Assembly (NCBI GenBank): GCA_017452605.1
Contig: JAFTMB010000014.1
Location: 1 to 42,706 of the forward strand
Reading direction: 5' to 3'
Length of the DNA: 42,706 nucleotides
Source of the DNA: Oscillospiraceae bacterium
GTDB lineage: Bacteria; Bacillota; Clostridia; Oscillospirales; Oscillospiraceae
Shown here piece after piece: positions 32,775-42,529 of the stretch. The notes under the pieces are model-generated. The model ran no database searches and was not told the DNA's origin. It saw nothing but the letters and a program-made list of their open reading frames with translations. The translations under genes and the position numbers were made by a program. Each line of letters starts with the position of its first letter. Within the stretch, counting starts at the first letter, position 1.

Positions 32775-33527
32775 CTAGTCCTGCTTCAGCGGCGGGTCTG
32801 CGGGGAAGCCGCCGGTGAGCTTTTGCATGGTGCGCTGCAGGGCATCCTGAGAATTGCCCCAGGGCTTTCCTGCGTTTCTGAAATCGTACTTGGCAACAAG
32901 CCAATCCAAATCCTCTTTCACCCGATACAAATTGCTTTGCATTTTGGCATATACGGTTTCATAAAACCACTGGGTCTGCCCACTGGGCAGCTTGTCCTCA
33001 GCCATCCGGAGCAGCAGGGCAAAATGGTCAAGGCAGAAGCCCTTTCCGTTTTCCACCTTTTGCCGGAACTGCTCATCCCGAATCAGATAGAAAAAGGTTT
33101 CCATATACCGCTGCATATTATAATCAATCTTGTCGCACAGATAGCAGCTGTCCGTCCGCTGGCGCAGGCGTTTCCAGTAGGCATCCTCCGGCTGGTTCTT
33201 TTTTCTAAGCAGCAGGCCCTTTTTCTCCGGGATTTTCAGATTATCCACTTCCCAGTCGAATTCTTTTAGCAGACCCGCCATATAGGTCTGCAGCATCAGG
33301 GCATTTCCCAAGGTATTGCCGTATTGATAAAGCTTTTTCATGTGGCAGCGGCAAAAGCCTGCCCGGTCCGTAGCCGCCCGAACATCAGGCTCCATGTAGC
33401 TTGCGCCGGGGCCTGCCACATATCTCATGGCGCTTTGCTCTGCCTGCCGCTCCATAAAGCAGAACGGGCACTCACCTTCGGCATCAAAGCCATCGTTTAC
33501 AGGTATGGTATAAATCTTTTCTTTCAC
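32775..33527 (-). CDS. DUF6062-like cysteine-rich protein
   Basis: The 250-residue soluble protein has paired cysteine motifs suggestive of two zinc sites: CPFC near residue 20 with GFCRCHMKKL near residue 60, and CYLC near residue 125 with GFCLDHF near residue 160. The order Cys-x2-Cys then Gly-Phe-Cys-x2-His repeated twice, with RYV...EPDVR between, matches DUF6062 as I remember it. The function of the family is unknown. It lies downstream of the potCD terminator but has its own promoter (33556-33584), so it is probably not part of the polyamine operon. Confidence 0.75.
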   Translation of the reverse strand: MKEKIYTIPVNDGFDAEGECPFCFMERQAEQSAMRYVAGPGASYMEPDVRAATDRAGFCRCHMKKLYQYGNTLGNALMLQTYMAGLLKEFDWEVDNLKIPEKKGLLLRKKNQPEDAYWKRLRQRTDSCYLCDKIDYNMQRYMETFFYLIRDEQFRQKVENGKGFCLDHFALLLRMAEDKLPSGQTQWFYETVYAKMQSNLYRVKEDLDWLVAKYDFRNAGKPWGNSQDALQRTMQKLTGGFPADPPLKQD

Positions 33528-33555
33528 GCCTTTCCCTCCCGCTTTCTTTTCTTTC

Positions 33556-33584
33556 AGTATAGCAAAGGATGCCTAAAAAGGCAA
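33556..33584 (-). promoter_or_regulatory. promoter of the DUF6062-like gene
   Basis: Minus strand: TTGCCT (33579-33584), 17-bp spacer, TATACT (33556-33561). It starts two bases after the potCD terminator stem. Confidence 0.65.
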
Positions 33585-33585
33585 G

Positions 33586-33612
33586 CATCCCGGAGGCGGT
33601 GCCTCCGGGATG
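33586..33612 (-). terminator. terminator of the polyamine transporter operon
   Basis: A 12-bp perfect stem (33586-33597 with 33601-33612) with a 3-base loop directly follows the potCD stop. A T-run follows some bases later on the minus strand. Confidence 0.8.
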
Positions 33613-33616
33613 TGTG

Positions 33617-35638
33617 TTATTTGATGGGTTTCTTCTTTTTTGGCATCATCAGCAGCACAGCCGCCACTGCCATAACTGCCAGCGCCACGACCACAGCCCC
33701 TGAACCCTCAGATTCTTCTTCCTGAGAACCCGAAGCACTGATTTTCGTAGCCTCCTGATAGAGATTTTCCACATAGCGGGAGATTTCCTCGGAAAGATAG
33801 GCATACGCCGTACCGCTTTCCAAAACTTCCTCCTCAGGATAGATAATCTCGCTTTCCGCCAAGTATTCTTCCATGTGCTCCTTAGCTTCGCCGATGGGGG
33901 TTGCATAGCAGATATAGTCCATGTTCGCGCCTGCAATTTCCGGCTCGCACAGGAAGTTGATAAACTTCTCTGCCGCATCCTTTTCCTTGCAACAGGTGGG
34001 AATACACATGGCATCGGTAAACAGGTTAAAGCCCTGCTCCTGAGGCAGGTAGAACTTCAGATCCGGATTATTTTCCATCATAATCATGCAGTCGCCTGCA
34101 TAGTAAGGGGCGATGTACGCCTCCTCATTTTCCATGATGGAGTAAATCTGGTCCATAACATACTGCTGAACCAATGGTCGCTGCTGGGAAAGCTTGTCGG
34201 CGCAGGCCTGAAGCTCGGCTTTATCTGTGGTGTTGACATCGTAACCCAGCAGATATTGGGCGATGCCGAAAGCATCCCGGGAATTATCGATCATGAGAAT
34301 CTTTCCGGCATACTTCTCGTTCCACAAAAGCTCCCAGCCGGTGACATCCTCTTCACTGACATACTTGCTGTTATACAAAATGCCAACTGTGCCCCAGGTG
34401 TAGGGAACGGTGTACTTGTTTTCCGGGTCAAAGGCGGGATTGCGGAACTGCTCATCCACCTTGGAGAAGTTGGGGATGTTGTCATAGTTCAGCTCCAGCA
34501 GCATGTTTTCCTTGATCATCCGGTCAATCATGTAGTCAGAGGGGATAATCACATCCACGGTAATTCCGCCGTTGCTCAGCTGGGAAAACAGCGCTTCGTT
34601 GGATTCGTAGTAGGACATTTTCACATCAATGTCCGGATACTTCTCCTCAAAAGCGGCAATGAGATCCAGGGTATCATCCGTACCGTCAGCCATGTTCATG
34701 CCCCAGTTTTTCACATTGAGGGTGATTTTCTCCCGGCGGTTGCCGAAGATCAAAAATCCGCAGCCAACGGCGATAGCCACTGCCAGAATGGCAGCCACCA
34801 CCCGGCGGGCAATCATTACGCCCTTGGAGTCTACCTTGTCGCTCTTTCTCTTCTTCTCACCGCGAATCTGCATCAGATTCATAGCCAGCACCAGAATGAA
34901 AATCAAGGCAAACAGCAAGGTAAACATGGCGTAAACCTTGGGATGAATGGGCTTTTTGGTGTAGGTGTAGATTTCCACCGGCAGTGTGACAAAATCAGAG
35001 CCGGTTACGAAATAGCTGATGACGAAATCATCCAGACTCATGGTAAAGGCCATGATACCGCCTGCCACAATGCCGGGCATGATTTCATGGATAATCACCT
35101 TAAAAAACGCCTGCACAGGGGTGCAGCCCAAATCCATGGCAGCATCCGTCAGCGCCGGATTCATCTGCTGCAGCTTGGGCATGACATTTAAGATAACGTA
35201 AGGCAGGCCAAAGGTGACGTGGGCGATGAGCAAGGTGCCAAAGTTCAACGATTCCCGCTGACCCAGCAGACCGCTTCCCACAAACACAAACAGCAGCGAA
35301 AGGCTGACACCGGTGACAATATCCGGGTTTGTCATGGGGATGTTGGTCAGGTTCATCACCACGTTGCGCATTTTTGCTTTCATGGAATGGATACCCACCG
35401 CCGCCAATGTGCCAAAGGCCACGGAAATGGCAGTGGAAAGCAACGCAATCAGCACAGAGTTGCCCAGAAGATTTAATAAATCCTCGTCCCGGAACAGCTC
35501 TGCGTACTGGCTGAAGGTAAAGCCTTCAAACTGGGTGATGTCCTTGCCGGTGTTAAAAGACGCAACAATTAGCACCGCCATGGGGATATACAGGAACACG
35601 AAGATTAAAACGGTAAGCCATTGATTCATCTTTTTCAT
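33617..35638 (-). CDS. potCD: fused spermidine/putrescine ABC permease and substrate-binding protein (PotC-PotD)
   Basis: The 673-residue protein joins a PotC-type permease (about 1-265, EAA loop AAMDLGCTPVQAFFKVIIHEIMPG) to a PotD-type binding protein (about 305-640: LNVKNWGMNM, IIPSDYMIDRMI, PYTWGTVGILYNS, IAPYYAGDCMIMM). A membrane helix (VVAAILAVAIAVGCGFLIF) links them, replacing the usual lipoprotein signal. A second helix near the C terminus (VVVALAVMAVAAVLLMM) followed by KKKKPIK gives a sortase-like or plain tail anchor without LPxTG. The binding domain is thereby tethered to the transporter at both ends. The start overlaps potB by four bases. Confidence 0.93.
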   Translation of the reverse strand: MKKMNQWLTVLIFVFLYIPMAVLIVASFNTGKDITQFEGFTFSQYAELFRDEDLLNLLGNSVLIALLSTAISVAFGTLAAVGIHSMKAKMRNVVMNLTNIPMTNPDIVTGVSLSLLFVFVGSGLLGQRESLNFGTLLIAHVTFGLPYVILNVMPKLQQMNPALTDAAMDLGCTPVQAFFKVIIHEIMPGIVAGGIMAFTMSLDDFVISYFVTGSDFVTLPVEIYTYTKKPIHPKVYAMFTLLFALIFILVLAMNLMQIRGEKKRKSDKVDSKGVMIARRVVAAILAVAIAVGCGFLIFGNRREKITLNVKNWGMNMADGTDDTLDLIAAFEEKYPDIDVKMSYYESNEALFSQLSNGGITVDVIIPSDYMIDRMIKENMLLELNYDNIPNFSKVDEQFRNPAFDPENKYTVPYTWGTVGILYNSKYVSEEDVTGWELLWNEKYAGKILMIDNSRDAFGIAQYLLGYDVNTTDKAELQACADKLSQQRPLVQQYVMDQIYSIMENEEAYIAPYYAGDCMIMMENNPDLKFYLPQEQGFNLFTDAMCIPTCCKEKDAAEKFINFLCEPEIAGANMDYICYATPIGEAKEHMEEYLAESEIIYPEEEVLESGTAYAYLSEEISRYVENLYQEATKISASGSQEEESEGSGAVVVALAVMAVAAVLLMMPKKKKPIK

Positions 35639-36465
35639 ACAATGACACCGCCTTCCTCGTCACCGCCGAAGCGGTTCATGATGCCCGTGCAGATAAACAC
35701 CAGCAGCATCAGCATCAGGCTCAGCGCAGCGCCCAGATTGGGGTTATCGCCCTGCTTGAACAGCCGCTCAATCAGATCGCCAATCAGCACCGTGTCTGTG
35801 CCGCCCAGCTTCTGGGAAATATAGAAGGTAGATACCGCAGGAACAAACACCATGGTAATGCCAGACAAAATTCCCGGCACGCTCAGGGGCAGAACCACTC
35901 TGGCAAAGGTTTGAAGAGGGGTGCAGCCCAAATCCTCAGCCGCCTCAATGAGCCGGTTGTCAATTTTTACCAGGGTTGCGTACAGCGGCAGAATCATGTA
36001 AGGCAGGTAGTTATACACCATGCCAAGAATCACCGCGCCGGGAGTACGAATCAGCTGCACCCGGGCAAGACCCAGGCTGCCGAGCAGATTGTTGATAATG
36101 CCGGTATCCTGCAGCAGGCCAACCCACGCCAATGTGCGAAGCAGGAAGCTCATGCACATGGGAAGCATGACCAGCATATAAAGGATTTTCTGGGTCAGGG
36201 GCTGACGGTGGGCGATGTAATACGCCACCGGGTAACCCAGCAGCAGGCAAATCAGCGCAGAAACCAGGCTGTAAGCCACACTCTGCCCCAGAACAGGCAA
36301 ATACATGGAAAGGTTCTTGATATTGTCAAAGGTGAATACCCCGGTGTCCGGGTCAGTGAGGGCGTAGTAGCCCACCACACCCAAAGGAATCAGGGTGAAG
36401 ATCACCATCCAGACCATATAAGGAACACTTAAAAAGACAGACTTATTCCTCTTCATCAGCGGCAT
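35635..36465 (-). CDS. potB: spermidine/putrescine ABC transporter permease PotB
   Basis: The 276-residue permease has six predicted membrane helices and the EAA-type cytoplasmic loop [24 protein letters not shown] that contacts the ATPase. It pairs with the PotC half of the fused protein to form the channel. The ATG at 36465 overlaps the end of potA by 23 bases; a second ATG three codons later is also possible. The order potA-potB-potCD is the standard order. Confidence 0.93.
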   Translation of the reverse strand: MPLMKRNKSVFLSVPYMVWMVIFTLIPLGVVGYYALTDPDTGVFTFDNIKNLSMYLPVLGQSVAYSLVSALICLLLGYPVAYYIAHRQPLTQKILYMLVMLPMCMSFLLRTLAWVGLLQDTGIINNLLGSLGLARVQLIRTPGAVILGMVYNYLPYMILPLYATLVKIDNRLIEAAEDLGCTPLQTFARVVLPLSVPGILSGITMVFVPAVSTFYISQKLGGTDTVLIGDLIERLFKQGDNPNLGAALSLMLMLLVFICTGIMNRFGGDEEGGVIV

Positions 36466-37564
36466 CCGCCGTCAGCTCGTCGTACTCTGCAGAGTAGGAG
36501 CTATAGTCGCCAAACATGCCGGAATACTCACTCTTGTGCATGATGTGAATATCCTCCGGGTTCAAACGAATGCCGATGGTGGCTCCCTCTGGCTGATAAT
36601 CCGTGGTTTGAATCAGCCATTTGAAGCCTTTGAATTCCACGATGATGTCATAGTTTAAGCCCTTGAAGGTAACGGAGGTAACCGTACCCACCAGGTGGCC
36701 ATTTTCCGGCTCTACGATGTCAATATCCTCAGGACGGATAACCACATCCACGCTTTCATTGGGGGCAAAGCCCTTATCCACACACTGGAAGGTGCGGCCA
36801 AAGAAACGAACCTTGTAGTCTTCCAGCATCACGCCGTCGAGGATATTACTTTCGCCGATAAAGTCTGCCACGAAGGCGTTTTTCGGCTCATTGTAAATGT
36901 CTTCGGGCTTGCCGATCTGCTGGATGCGGCCCTTGTCCATAACCACCACTGTGTCGGACATGGAAAGCGCTTCTTCCTGGTCATGGGTTACATAGATAAA
37001 GGTGATGCCCATTGCCTGCTGAATTCGCTTCAGTTCGATCTGCATATCCTTACGCAGGCGCAGGTCAAGGGCGCCCAGAGGCTCATCCAAAAGCAGAACC
37101 TTGGGCTGATTTACCAGTGCTCTCGCGATGGCCACCCGCTGCTGCTGTCCGCCGGACAGAGAACCGATGTTGCGGTGTCCGTAGCCTTTCAGGCTCACCA
37201 CCTCCAACATGTGGTTGACGCGCTGGGCGATTTCTTCCTTGGGAAGCTTTGCCACCTTAAGACCAAAGGCGATATTATCAAACACATTCAAATGGGGAAA
37301 CAGCGCGTATCGCTGAAACACCGTGTTGATCTGCCTTTCATACGGGGGCAGCTCATTGATACACTTGCCGTCAAAAATCACGGTTCCCTCGGTGGGATTC
37401 AAGAAACCACCAATGATTCGAAGTGTCGTTGTCTTACCGCAGCCGGAAGGGCCCAGTAAGGTTAAAAATTCATGGTCATTGATATAGAGATTGATTCTGT
37501 CGAGTATACGCTCCCCGTCGAACTCCATGGTAAGATCCCGGAGCCTGATGAGTTCCTTGGACAT
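36443..37564 (-). CDS. potA: spermidine/putrescine ABC transporter ATPase PotA
   Basis: The 373-residue ABC ATPase has Walker [11 protein letters not shown], the signature [15 protein letters not shown], Walker [13 protein letters not shown] and the H-loop in [10 protein letters not shown], followed by a TOBE-type regulatory domain (about 240-350). The C terminus is very acidic (AADEEE). The start is ATG 37564, preceded by GGGGGAGG; the frame extends to 37609 without a better RBS. It energises polyamine uptake by PotB and PotCD. Confidence 0.95.
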   Translation of the reverse strand: MSKELIRLRDLTMEFDGERILDRINLYINDHEFLTLLGPSGCGKTTTLRIIGGFLNPTEGTVIFDGKCINELPPYERQINTVFQRYALFPHLNVFDNIAFGLKVAKLPKEEIAQRVNHMLEVVSLKGYGHRNIGSLSGGQQQRVAIARALVNQPKVLLLDEPLGALDLRLRKDMQIELKRIQQAMGITFIYVTHDQEEALSMSDTVVVMDKGRIQQIGKPEDIYNEPKNAFVADFIGESNILDGVMLEDYKVRFFGRTFQCVDKGFAPNESVDVVIRPEDIDIVEPENGHLVGTVTSVTFKGLNYDIIVEFKGFKWLIQTTDYQPEGATIGIRLNPEDIHIMHKSEYSGMFGDYSSYSAEYDELTADAADEEE

Positions 37565-37614
37565 TATCCTCCCCCGTTTCTTTTTGTAGTTTTCGTCACA
37601 ATATGACAAGTATA

Positions 37615-37643
37615 CATATAATCGAAAATCGCCGCTTTGTCAA
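37615..37643 (-). promoter_or_regulatory. promoter of the potA-potB-potCD operon
   Basis: Minus strand: TTGACA (37638-37643), 17-bp spacer, TATATG (37615-37620), about 50 bases before the potA start. It lies in the divergent region with the M23 peptidase gene. Confidence 0.65.
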
Positions 37644-37747
37644 TGAATTTCGTACCCCCCGGGGAAAATTATTTTTCTTATTTTTTCCATATCTGGTTTA
37701 GAAAAGTATTTTTTGGCAATACTGAGCTACGGAGGTGCTTACAAACT

Positions 37748-38413
37748 ATGAAAAGCAGAAAAAACATGAGCGGTAAGGGCTACTACATAGCCCTGATCCT
37801 GTGCGCAGCAGCCATCGGGATCTCCGGCTATATGTACTACCAAAACCAACACGATCCAGACACCCAACTTCAGGATCCTTCCCAAAATGTAGATGTCATC
37901 AGTCCCTCTCAGGACGATATGGAGGCAGTGGCCACCCAGCCGGGTGGAAGTACCCTTCCCGACTCCACTTCCCCATCCACCAACCCCGGTGGCTCCAAGC
38001 CCATGAAAACCGGCTGGCCCGTTTCCGGGGAAACCATTTACGACTACGCAATGGAAAGCCTGAGCTACAACGAAACCACCCGGGATTGGCGGGTGCACAA
38101 CGGCATTGACATCGCCGCCGAGGCAGGCACCGCCGTATGCGCTGCAGCAGACGGAACTGTGTACACCACCTATCAGGACGACACCATGGGCCACACTGTG
38201 GTTATCCGTCACGAAGGCGGCTATGTGACGGTTTATTCCAGCCTGGCAGAGAACATTTCCGTAAAAGCCGGGGACACCGTTAAGCTGGGTCAGACCATTG
38301 GCGAGGTAGCAAACACCGCCCTTTTGGAAACGGCCCTGGGTGACCACCTGCATTTCAGCGTCACCTGCAACGATGTGCCTATGAATCCGGCCAAGTTTCT
38401 GGAGCAAAGCTGA
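37748..38413 (+). CDS. M23 peptidase-domain membrane protein, SpoIIQ candidate
   Basis: The 221-residue protein has one N-terminal membrane helix (GYYIALILCAAAIGISGYMYY), a disordered Ser/Pro/Thr-rich linker (about 40-90) and a LytM/M23 domain. The zinc ligands are present: HNGID (H-x3-D) and DHLHFSV (HxH). The size, single anchor, linker and the segment WPVSGETIYDYAMESLSYNETT resemble SpoIIQ, the forespore protein that pairs with SpoIIIAH during engulfment. Clostridial SpoIIQ keeps its zinc site, unlike that of B. subtilis. A cell-wall endopeptidase is the alternative. The start ATG 37748 has GGAGGTG upstream. An upstream extension to 37637 is not supported. Confidence 0.8.
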   Translation: MKSRKNMSGKGYYIALILCAAAIGISGYMYYQNQHDPDTQLQDPSQNVDVISPSQDDMEAVATQPGGSTLPDSTSPSTNPGGSKPMKTGWPVSGETIYDYAMESLSYNETTRDWRVHNGIDIAAEAGTAVCAAADGTVYTTYQDDTMGHTVVIRHEGGYVTVYSSLAENISVKAGDTVKLGQTIGEVANTALLETALGDHLHFSVTCNDVPMNPAKFLEQS

Positions 38414-38430
38414 TTTGTTTCTTCCCTCTT

Positions 38431-38464
38431 AACGAAAGCCTCCCCTTCCGGGGAGGTTTTCGTT
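38431..38464 (+). terminator. terminator of the M23 peptidase gene
   Basis: A 15-bp stem (38431-38445 with 38450-38464, one G-T wobble) with T-rich right arm, shortly after the stop at 38413. Confidence 0.85.
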
Positions 38465-38475
38465 TTGCCATATAA

Positions 38476-38501
38476 AAAACCCGCCCTTTTGGGCGGGTTT
38501 T
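38476..38501 (-). terminator. terminator of the malQ-glgP operon
   Basis: An 11-bp stem (38476-38486 with 38491-38501) and a minus-strand T-run, eight bases after the glgP stop. It sits back-to-back with the terminator of the convergent M23 gene. Confidence 0.88.
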
Positions 38502-38509
38502 GGAATTTA

Positions 38510-40843
38510 TCAGTACTGGGTGGGCTTGATATGCCAGATTTCTTCTGCGTACTGAGCGATGGTGCGGTCGGAGGAGAACTTGGCGCCGTTGGCGATGTTC
38601 AGCAGGCACTTTCTGCCGAAGCCAATGCGATCTGCGTAATCCTGATTTGCCCGCAGCTTTGCTTCGATATAGGAAGGATAGTCAAGCAGCACGAAGTAGT
38701 GGTCAGCCTTGTGCCAGGAAGCGCCGTCAAGCAAAGCGTGATACAGCTCAGACTGCTCGTGGTCGGTAGGCACAGTGCCATCCACCAGAGTGTCCAAAGC
38801 CCGGCGCAGGTGATGGTCGCTGTTGTAAACATCCCGGGCGCAGTAGCCGTCCCGAACTGCCTGAATCTGCTCCACAGTATGGCCGAAGATATACTCGTTT
38901 TCCATGCCTGCTTCCTTGGCGATTTCCACATTGGCGCCGTCCAGGGTGCCCAGGGTCACAGCGCCGTTGAGCATCAGCTTCATGTTGCCGGTGCCGGAGG
39001 CTTCTGTGCCTGCAGGAGAAATCTGCTCGGAAATATCCGCCGCAGGAATGATATGCTCAGCATAGGAGCAGTTGTAGTTCTGGACAAATACCACCTTCAG
39101 CTTGTCGCTGACCTCGGGGTCGCCGTTGATCATCCGGGCGATGCGGTTGATATACCGGATAATGGCCTTGGCCCGGGCATAACCGGGGGCGGACTTGGCG
39201 CCGAAGATAAAGGCGGTGGGTTGGAAGTTGGGCAGCTCCCCATTTTTCAGCCGGAAGTAAATATCCACAATGGAAATGGCATTCATCAGCTGGCGCTTAT
39301 ACTCATGCAGCCGCTTTACCTGAACATCAAACACAAAGTCCGGGTTCAGCTGAACGCCCTCCCGCTTGGCAATCACCTTGCACAGCTGCTCCTTCTTTAC
39401 CCGCTTGATGTCGTTGAACTGGCGAACCATATCGTCATCAATCATGGGCTTGAGCTTGGCAAGACGGTCCAGATCTTTGAGGAAGTCGCCGCCGATGCGG
39501 TACTTGATCAGCTGGGTCAGCTCGGGGTTGCACAGACCCATCCAGCGACGGGGTGTGACACCGTTGGTCTTGTTCTGGAAGCGCTCGGGGAACACTTCGT
39601 ACCACTGATGGAACAAATCGTCCTTGAGAATCTGAGAATGGATTTCCGCCACGCCGTTGACATAGGTGCCTACATAAACGCTGAGGCTTGCCATGTGGGC
39701 GGTGTTGTCCCGGACAATGGAAAGGCCGGGATGCTCTCTTCTCAGCTTTTCATCAATGCGCAGGATAATATCCACGATTTCCGGCACCACGCTGCGCAGC
39801 AGGTCCAGATTCCACTTTTCCAGAGCCTCACCCATAACGGTGTGGTTGGTGTAGGAGAAGGTCTTCTGAGCGATGGCAAAGCTCTGCTCGAAGTCCATGC
39901 CCTCTTTCATCAGCAGGCGAATCAGCTCAGGAATGGACATGGCGGGGTGGGTATCATTCAGCTGCACCGCGTAATAGTCGGCAAAACGGCTCAAATCGTT
40001 GCCGTGGGCAGACTTATGCACCCGCAGCATATCCTGCAGCGATGCGCTGGAAAGGACATACTGCTGCTTGATACGCAGGCGCTTGCCCTCCCAGGTGGAG
40101 TCGTTGGGATAGAGAACCCGGGTAATATCCTCGGCTTTGTTCTTCTGGGCCAAAGCTCTCAGGTAATCCTGGTCGTTAAAGGCGTTGAAGTCCAGCTCTT
40201 CCTCGGCTTCGCACTGCCACAGACGCAATGTATTAATATTCTGGGTGCCGTAGCCGATTACCGGCACATCATAAGGCACTGCCAGAACGGTATGGTCGGG
40301 GAATTCCACCTTAACTGTGTGATTATACCGGCGGTAAGACCAGGGGTCACCGAACTTGGTCCAGTCGTCAGCGGCTTCCATCTGGCTGCCGTTCTTGTCA
40401 AACTTCTGCTTGAACAGGCCAAAGCGGTAACGCAGGCCGTAGCCGGACAGAGGAATGTTGCAGCTGGCGGCGCTATCTAAGAAGCAGGCAGCCAGACGGC
40501 CCAGACCGCCGTTACCCAGCGCGGCGTCTTCCACGTCTTCCAAAATAGCCAAATCCACGCCCCGCTCGGCAAACAGCTGCTTCATCTCATCAAGGATGCC
40601 CAGGTTATACATATTGCTGTAAACCAAACGGCCAATGAGATACTCCGCAGAAATATAGTAGGCCTTCCGCTGGTGCAGACGGGTATGCTTGGAACGATTC
40701 CAGTTGTCGGAAATGGACATCATAATCGCCTGACCCAGAGCCTCATGCAGCTGCTGAGCTGTGGCTTCCTGTAAGCTCACATCATAAGTATACTTCAGCT
40801 GCGCTTCGGTCCACTTTAAGATGAGGGTACAATCGTAGTTCAT
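38510..40843 (-). CDS. glgP: glycogen/maltodextrin phosphorylase
   Basis: The 777-residue GT35 enzyme releases glucose-1-phosphate from alpha-1,4-glucans. The PLP-lysine block EASGTGNMKLMLNGAVTLGT is present, with further family blocks GNGGLGRLAACFLDS, QLNDTHPAMSIPELIR and FVFDVQVKRLHEYKRQ. It is somewhat short at the N terminus compared with enzymes of 800 or more residues. Three in-frame starts exist (GTG 40864, ATG 40858, ATG 40843). Only 40843 has a well-placed GGAG, so it is chosen. It follows malQ in the same operon, a usual pairing for storage polysaccharide breakdown. Confidence 0.96.
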   Translation of the reverse strand: MNYDCTLILKWTEAQLKYTYDVSLQEATAQQLHEALGQAIMMSISDNWNRSKHTRLHQRKAYYISAEYLIGRLVYSNMYNLGILDEMKQLFAERGVDLAILEDVEDAALGNGGLGRLAACFLDSAASCNIPLSGYGLRYRFGLFKQKFDKNGSQMEAADDWTKFGDPWSYRRYNHTVKVEFPDHTVLAVPYDVPVIGYGTQNINTLRLWQCEAEEELDFNAFNDQDYLRALAQKNKAEDITRVLYPNDSTWEGKRLRIKQQYVLSSASLQDMLRVHKSAHGNDLSRFADYYAVQLNDTHPAMSIPELIRLLMKEGMDFEQSFAIAQKTFSYTNHTVMGEALEKWNLDLLRSVVPEIVDIILRIDEKLRREHPGLSIVRDNTAHMASLSVYVGTYVNGVAEIHSQILKDDLFHQWYEVFPERFQNKTNGVTPRRWMGLCNPELTQLIKYRIGGDFLKDLDRLAKLKPMIDDDMVRQFNDIKRVKKEQLCKVIAKREGVQLNPDFVFDVQVKRLHEYKRQLMNAISIVDIYFRLKNGELPNFQPTAFIFGAKSAPGYARAKAIIRYINRIARMINGDPEVSDKLKVVFVQNYNCSYAEHIIPAADISEQISPAGTEASGTGNMKLMLNGAVTLGTLDGANVEIAKEAGMENEYIFGHTVEQIQAVRDGYCARDVYNSDHHLRRALDTLVDGTVPTDHEQSELYHALLDGASWHKADHYFVLLDYPSYIEAKLRANQDYADRIGFGRKCLLNIANGAKFSSDRTIAQYAEEIWHIKPTQY

Positions 40844-40875
40844 TTTGTCATTCTCCATTCTCACACATGGGGTTA

Positions 40876-42354
40876 TTATTCAGCCAAACGGCCGTAAAGC
40901 TTTGTCAAATCATAAATTCTTTCAGCAAGCGCATCGGACATAAAGCCCTGATCTGCCCGCCAGGTCCAGTTGGCATCGGTCATGGTTCCGGGGAAATTCA
41001 TTCTTCCCTTTTCTCCCAGCTCCAGATAGTCCTGGATGGGAATGATGCATCTGTCGGAAACGGAAGCAAACGCCGCGCGGATCATCGCCCACACATCCCC
41101 TTCCTCCTGGGTCGGGCGGATGTATTCCCGGGCGTAACAGACAGCGTCTTCCCCTGCCGTTTCAAACCACTGCCGGGTTGTCATGTTGTCGTGGGTGGCG
41201 GTGTAGCACACAGAATTGCTGGTGTACATATAGGGAAGGTAATCGGAAGGTTCCCGGGAGTCAAAGGCGAAGCCCAGAATTTTCATGCCGGGGAAACCGG
41301 ACTGCTCCCGCAGATCCAGCACTTCCTGGGTTAAGAATCCCAAATCCTCCACGATGACCTTCAGCTCGGGGAGTTCCTTTTTCAGTGTATTCATAAAATC
41401 CATTCCCGGTCCCTTGATCCACTTGCCATTTTTGGCAGTGTCATCGCCAAAGGGAATCGCCCAATAGGCTTCAAAGCCACGGAAATGGTCAATTCTCACC
41501 ACATCATACAGCTTTCCGGCCGCTTTCATCCGCCGCATCCACCAGCCGTAGCCGTCTTTGCGCAGATGCTCCCAGCTGTACAGGGGATTTCCCCACAGCT
41601 GACCGTCCTGGGAAAAGGCATCCGGCGGACAGCCTGCCACAGCCACGGGATTCATATCGCCATCCAGCTGGAAATACTCGGGGTTACTCCAGACATCGCA
41701 GGAATCGTAAGGCACGTAGATAGGCACATCGCCAATAAACTGCACTCCGTTTTCCGCCGCATAGCTGTGCAGCGCTTCCCACTGGCTGAAAAACAGATAC
41801 TGCACGAAGCTGTAGTAGCGGATGCTGTCTTTCAGCTCCTGCCGGGCCTGCCACACAGCGTCGGTATCCCGGCGCATCAAAGGCTCATCCCACTGATACC
41901 AGGGAGCGCCATGGTACTTATCCTTCAGCGCCATAAAAAGGGCGTAATCCGGCAGCCAGCTGCTGTTTTCCCGGCAGAACCGGTCGAACTCCTCGCCGCC
42001 GGAAAACCGGCCGTAGGCGATGTGCAAAGCCTTGGCCCGATTTTCATACAAAAGGCCGAAATTTGCTTTGTCCTCCCGGTCGCACCAGTGAAATCCGTCT
42101 GCCTCCTGCTGGGTCAGCAGACCGTCCTGAATTAAAAGGTCCAGGTCAATGAAATAGGGATTTCCGGCGAAAGTGCAGCAGGACTGATAGGGAGAATCTC
42201 CGTAACCCGTAGGGTTCAGGGGAAGAATCTGCCAGCAGCTCTGGCCCGCTTTTTTCAGGAAATCCACAAATTGAAATGCCTGGCGGCCTATAGTGCCAAC
42301 ACCATAGGGTCCAGGCAAGGAACTGATATGCAATAAGATTCCGCTTTCCCGCAT
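40876..42354 (-). CDS. malQ: 4-alpha-glucanotransferase (amylomaltase)
   Basis: The 492-residue GH77 enzyme transfers alpha-1,4-glucan segments between maltodextrins, supplying longer chains for phosphorylase. Visible blocks are GILLHISSLPGPYGVG, WQILPLNPTGYGDSPYQS, GDVPIYVPYDSCDVW, VVRIDHFRGFEAYW (nucleophile Asp), VEDLGFLTQEV (acid/base Glu) and TATHDNMTTRQWF. Length matches bacterial amylomaltases. It is the first gene of a two-gene operon with a near-consensus promoter at 42450-42478; glgP starts 33 bases downstream. Confidence 0.96.
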   Translation of the reverse strand: MRESGILLHISSLPGPYGVGTIGRQAFQFVDFLKKAGQSCWQILPLNPTGYGDSPYQSCCTFAGNPYFIDLDLLIQDGLLTQQEADGFHWCDREDKANFGLLYENRAKALHIAYGRFSGGEEFDRFCRENSSWLPDYALFMALKDKYHGAPWYQWDEPLMRRDTDAVWQARQELKDSIRYYSFVQYLFFSQWEALHSYAAENGVQFIGDVPIYVPYDSCDVWSNPEYFQLDGDMNPVAVAGCPPDAFSQDGQLWGNPLYSWEHLRKDGYGWWMRRMKAAGKLYDVVRIDHFRGFEAYWAIPFGDDTAKNGKWIKGPGMDFMNTLKKELPELKVIVEDLGFLTQEVLDLREQSGFPGMKILGFAFDSREPSDYLPYMYTSNSVCYTATHDNMTTRQWFETAGEDAVCYAREYIRPTQEEGDVWAMIRAAFASVSDRCIIPIQDYLELGEKGRMNFPGTMTDANWTWRADQGFMSDALAERIYDLTKLYGRLAE

Positions 42355-42449
42355 GGCAACCTCGCTTCTTCTTTATCCGATACAGCATAAAATGCACCGT
42401 TGCCAGAAGCAAAACCACAATCCAGACGATGCAAAATGACACACCATAA

Positions 42450-42478
42450 AGAATACTACCTTTTTGTCATTTTGTCAA
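42450..42478 (-). promoter_or_regulatory. promoter of the malQ-glgP operon
   Basis: Minus strand: TTGACA (42473-42478), 17-bp spacer, TATTCT (42450-42455). The expected start near 42443 leaves a leader of roughly 90 bases before the malQ ATG. Confidence 0.78.
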
Positions 42479-42529
42479 GGAAAACCGGGGGTTGGCGGCT
42501 TTTCTTTTTGGGGTGTTTTAAGCAAAAAA

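Noticed and set aside
38465..40480. Plus-strand open frame of 671 codons opposite glgP
   Set aside because: The glgP reading frame carries the full phosphorylase signature; the opposite frame begins inside a terminator and has no RBS.
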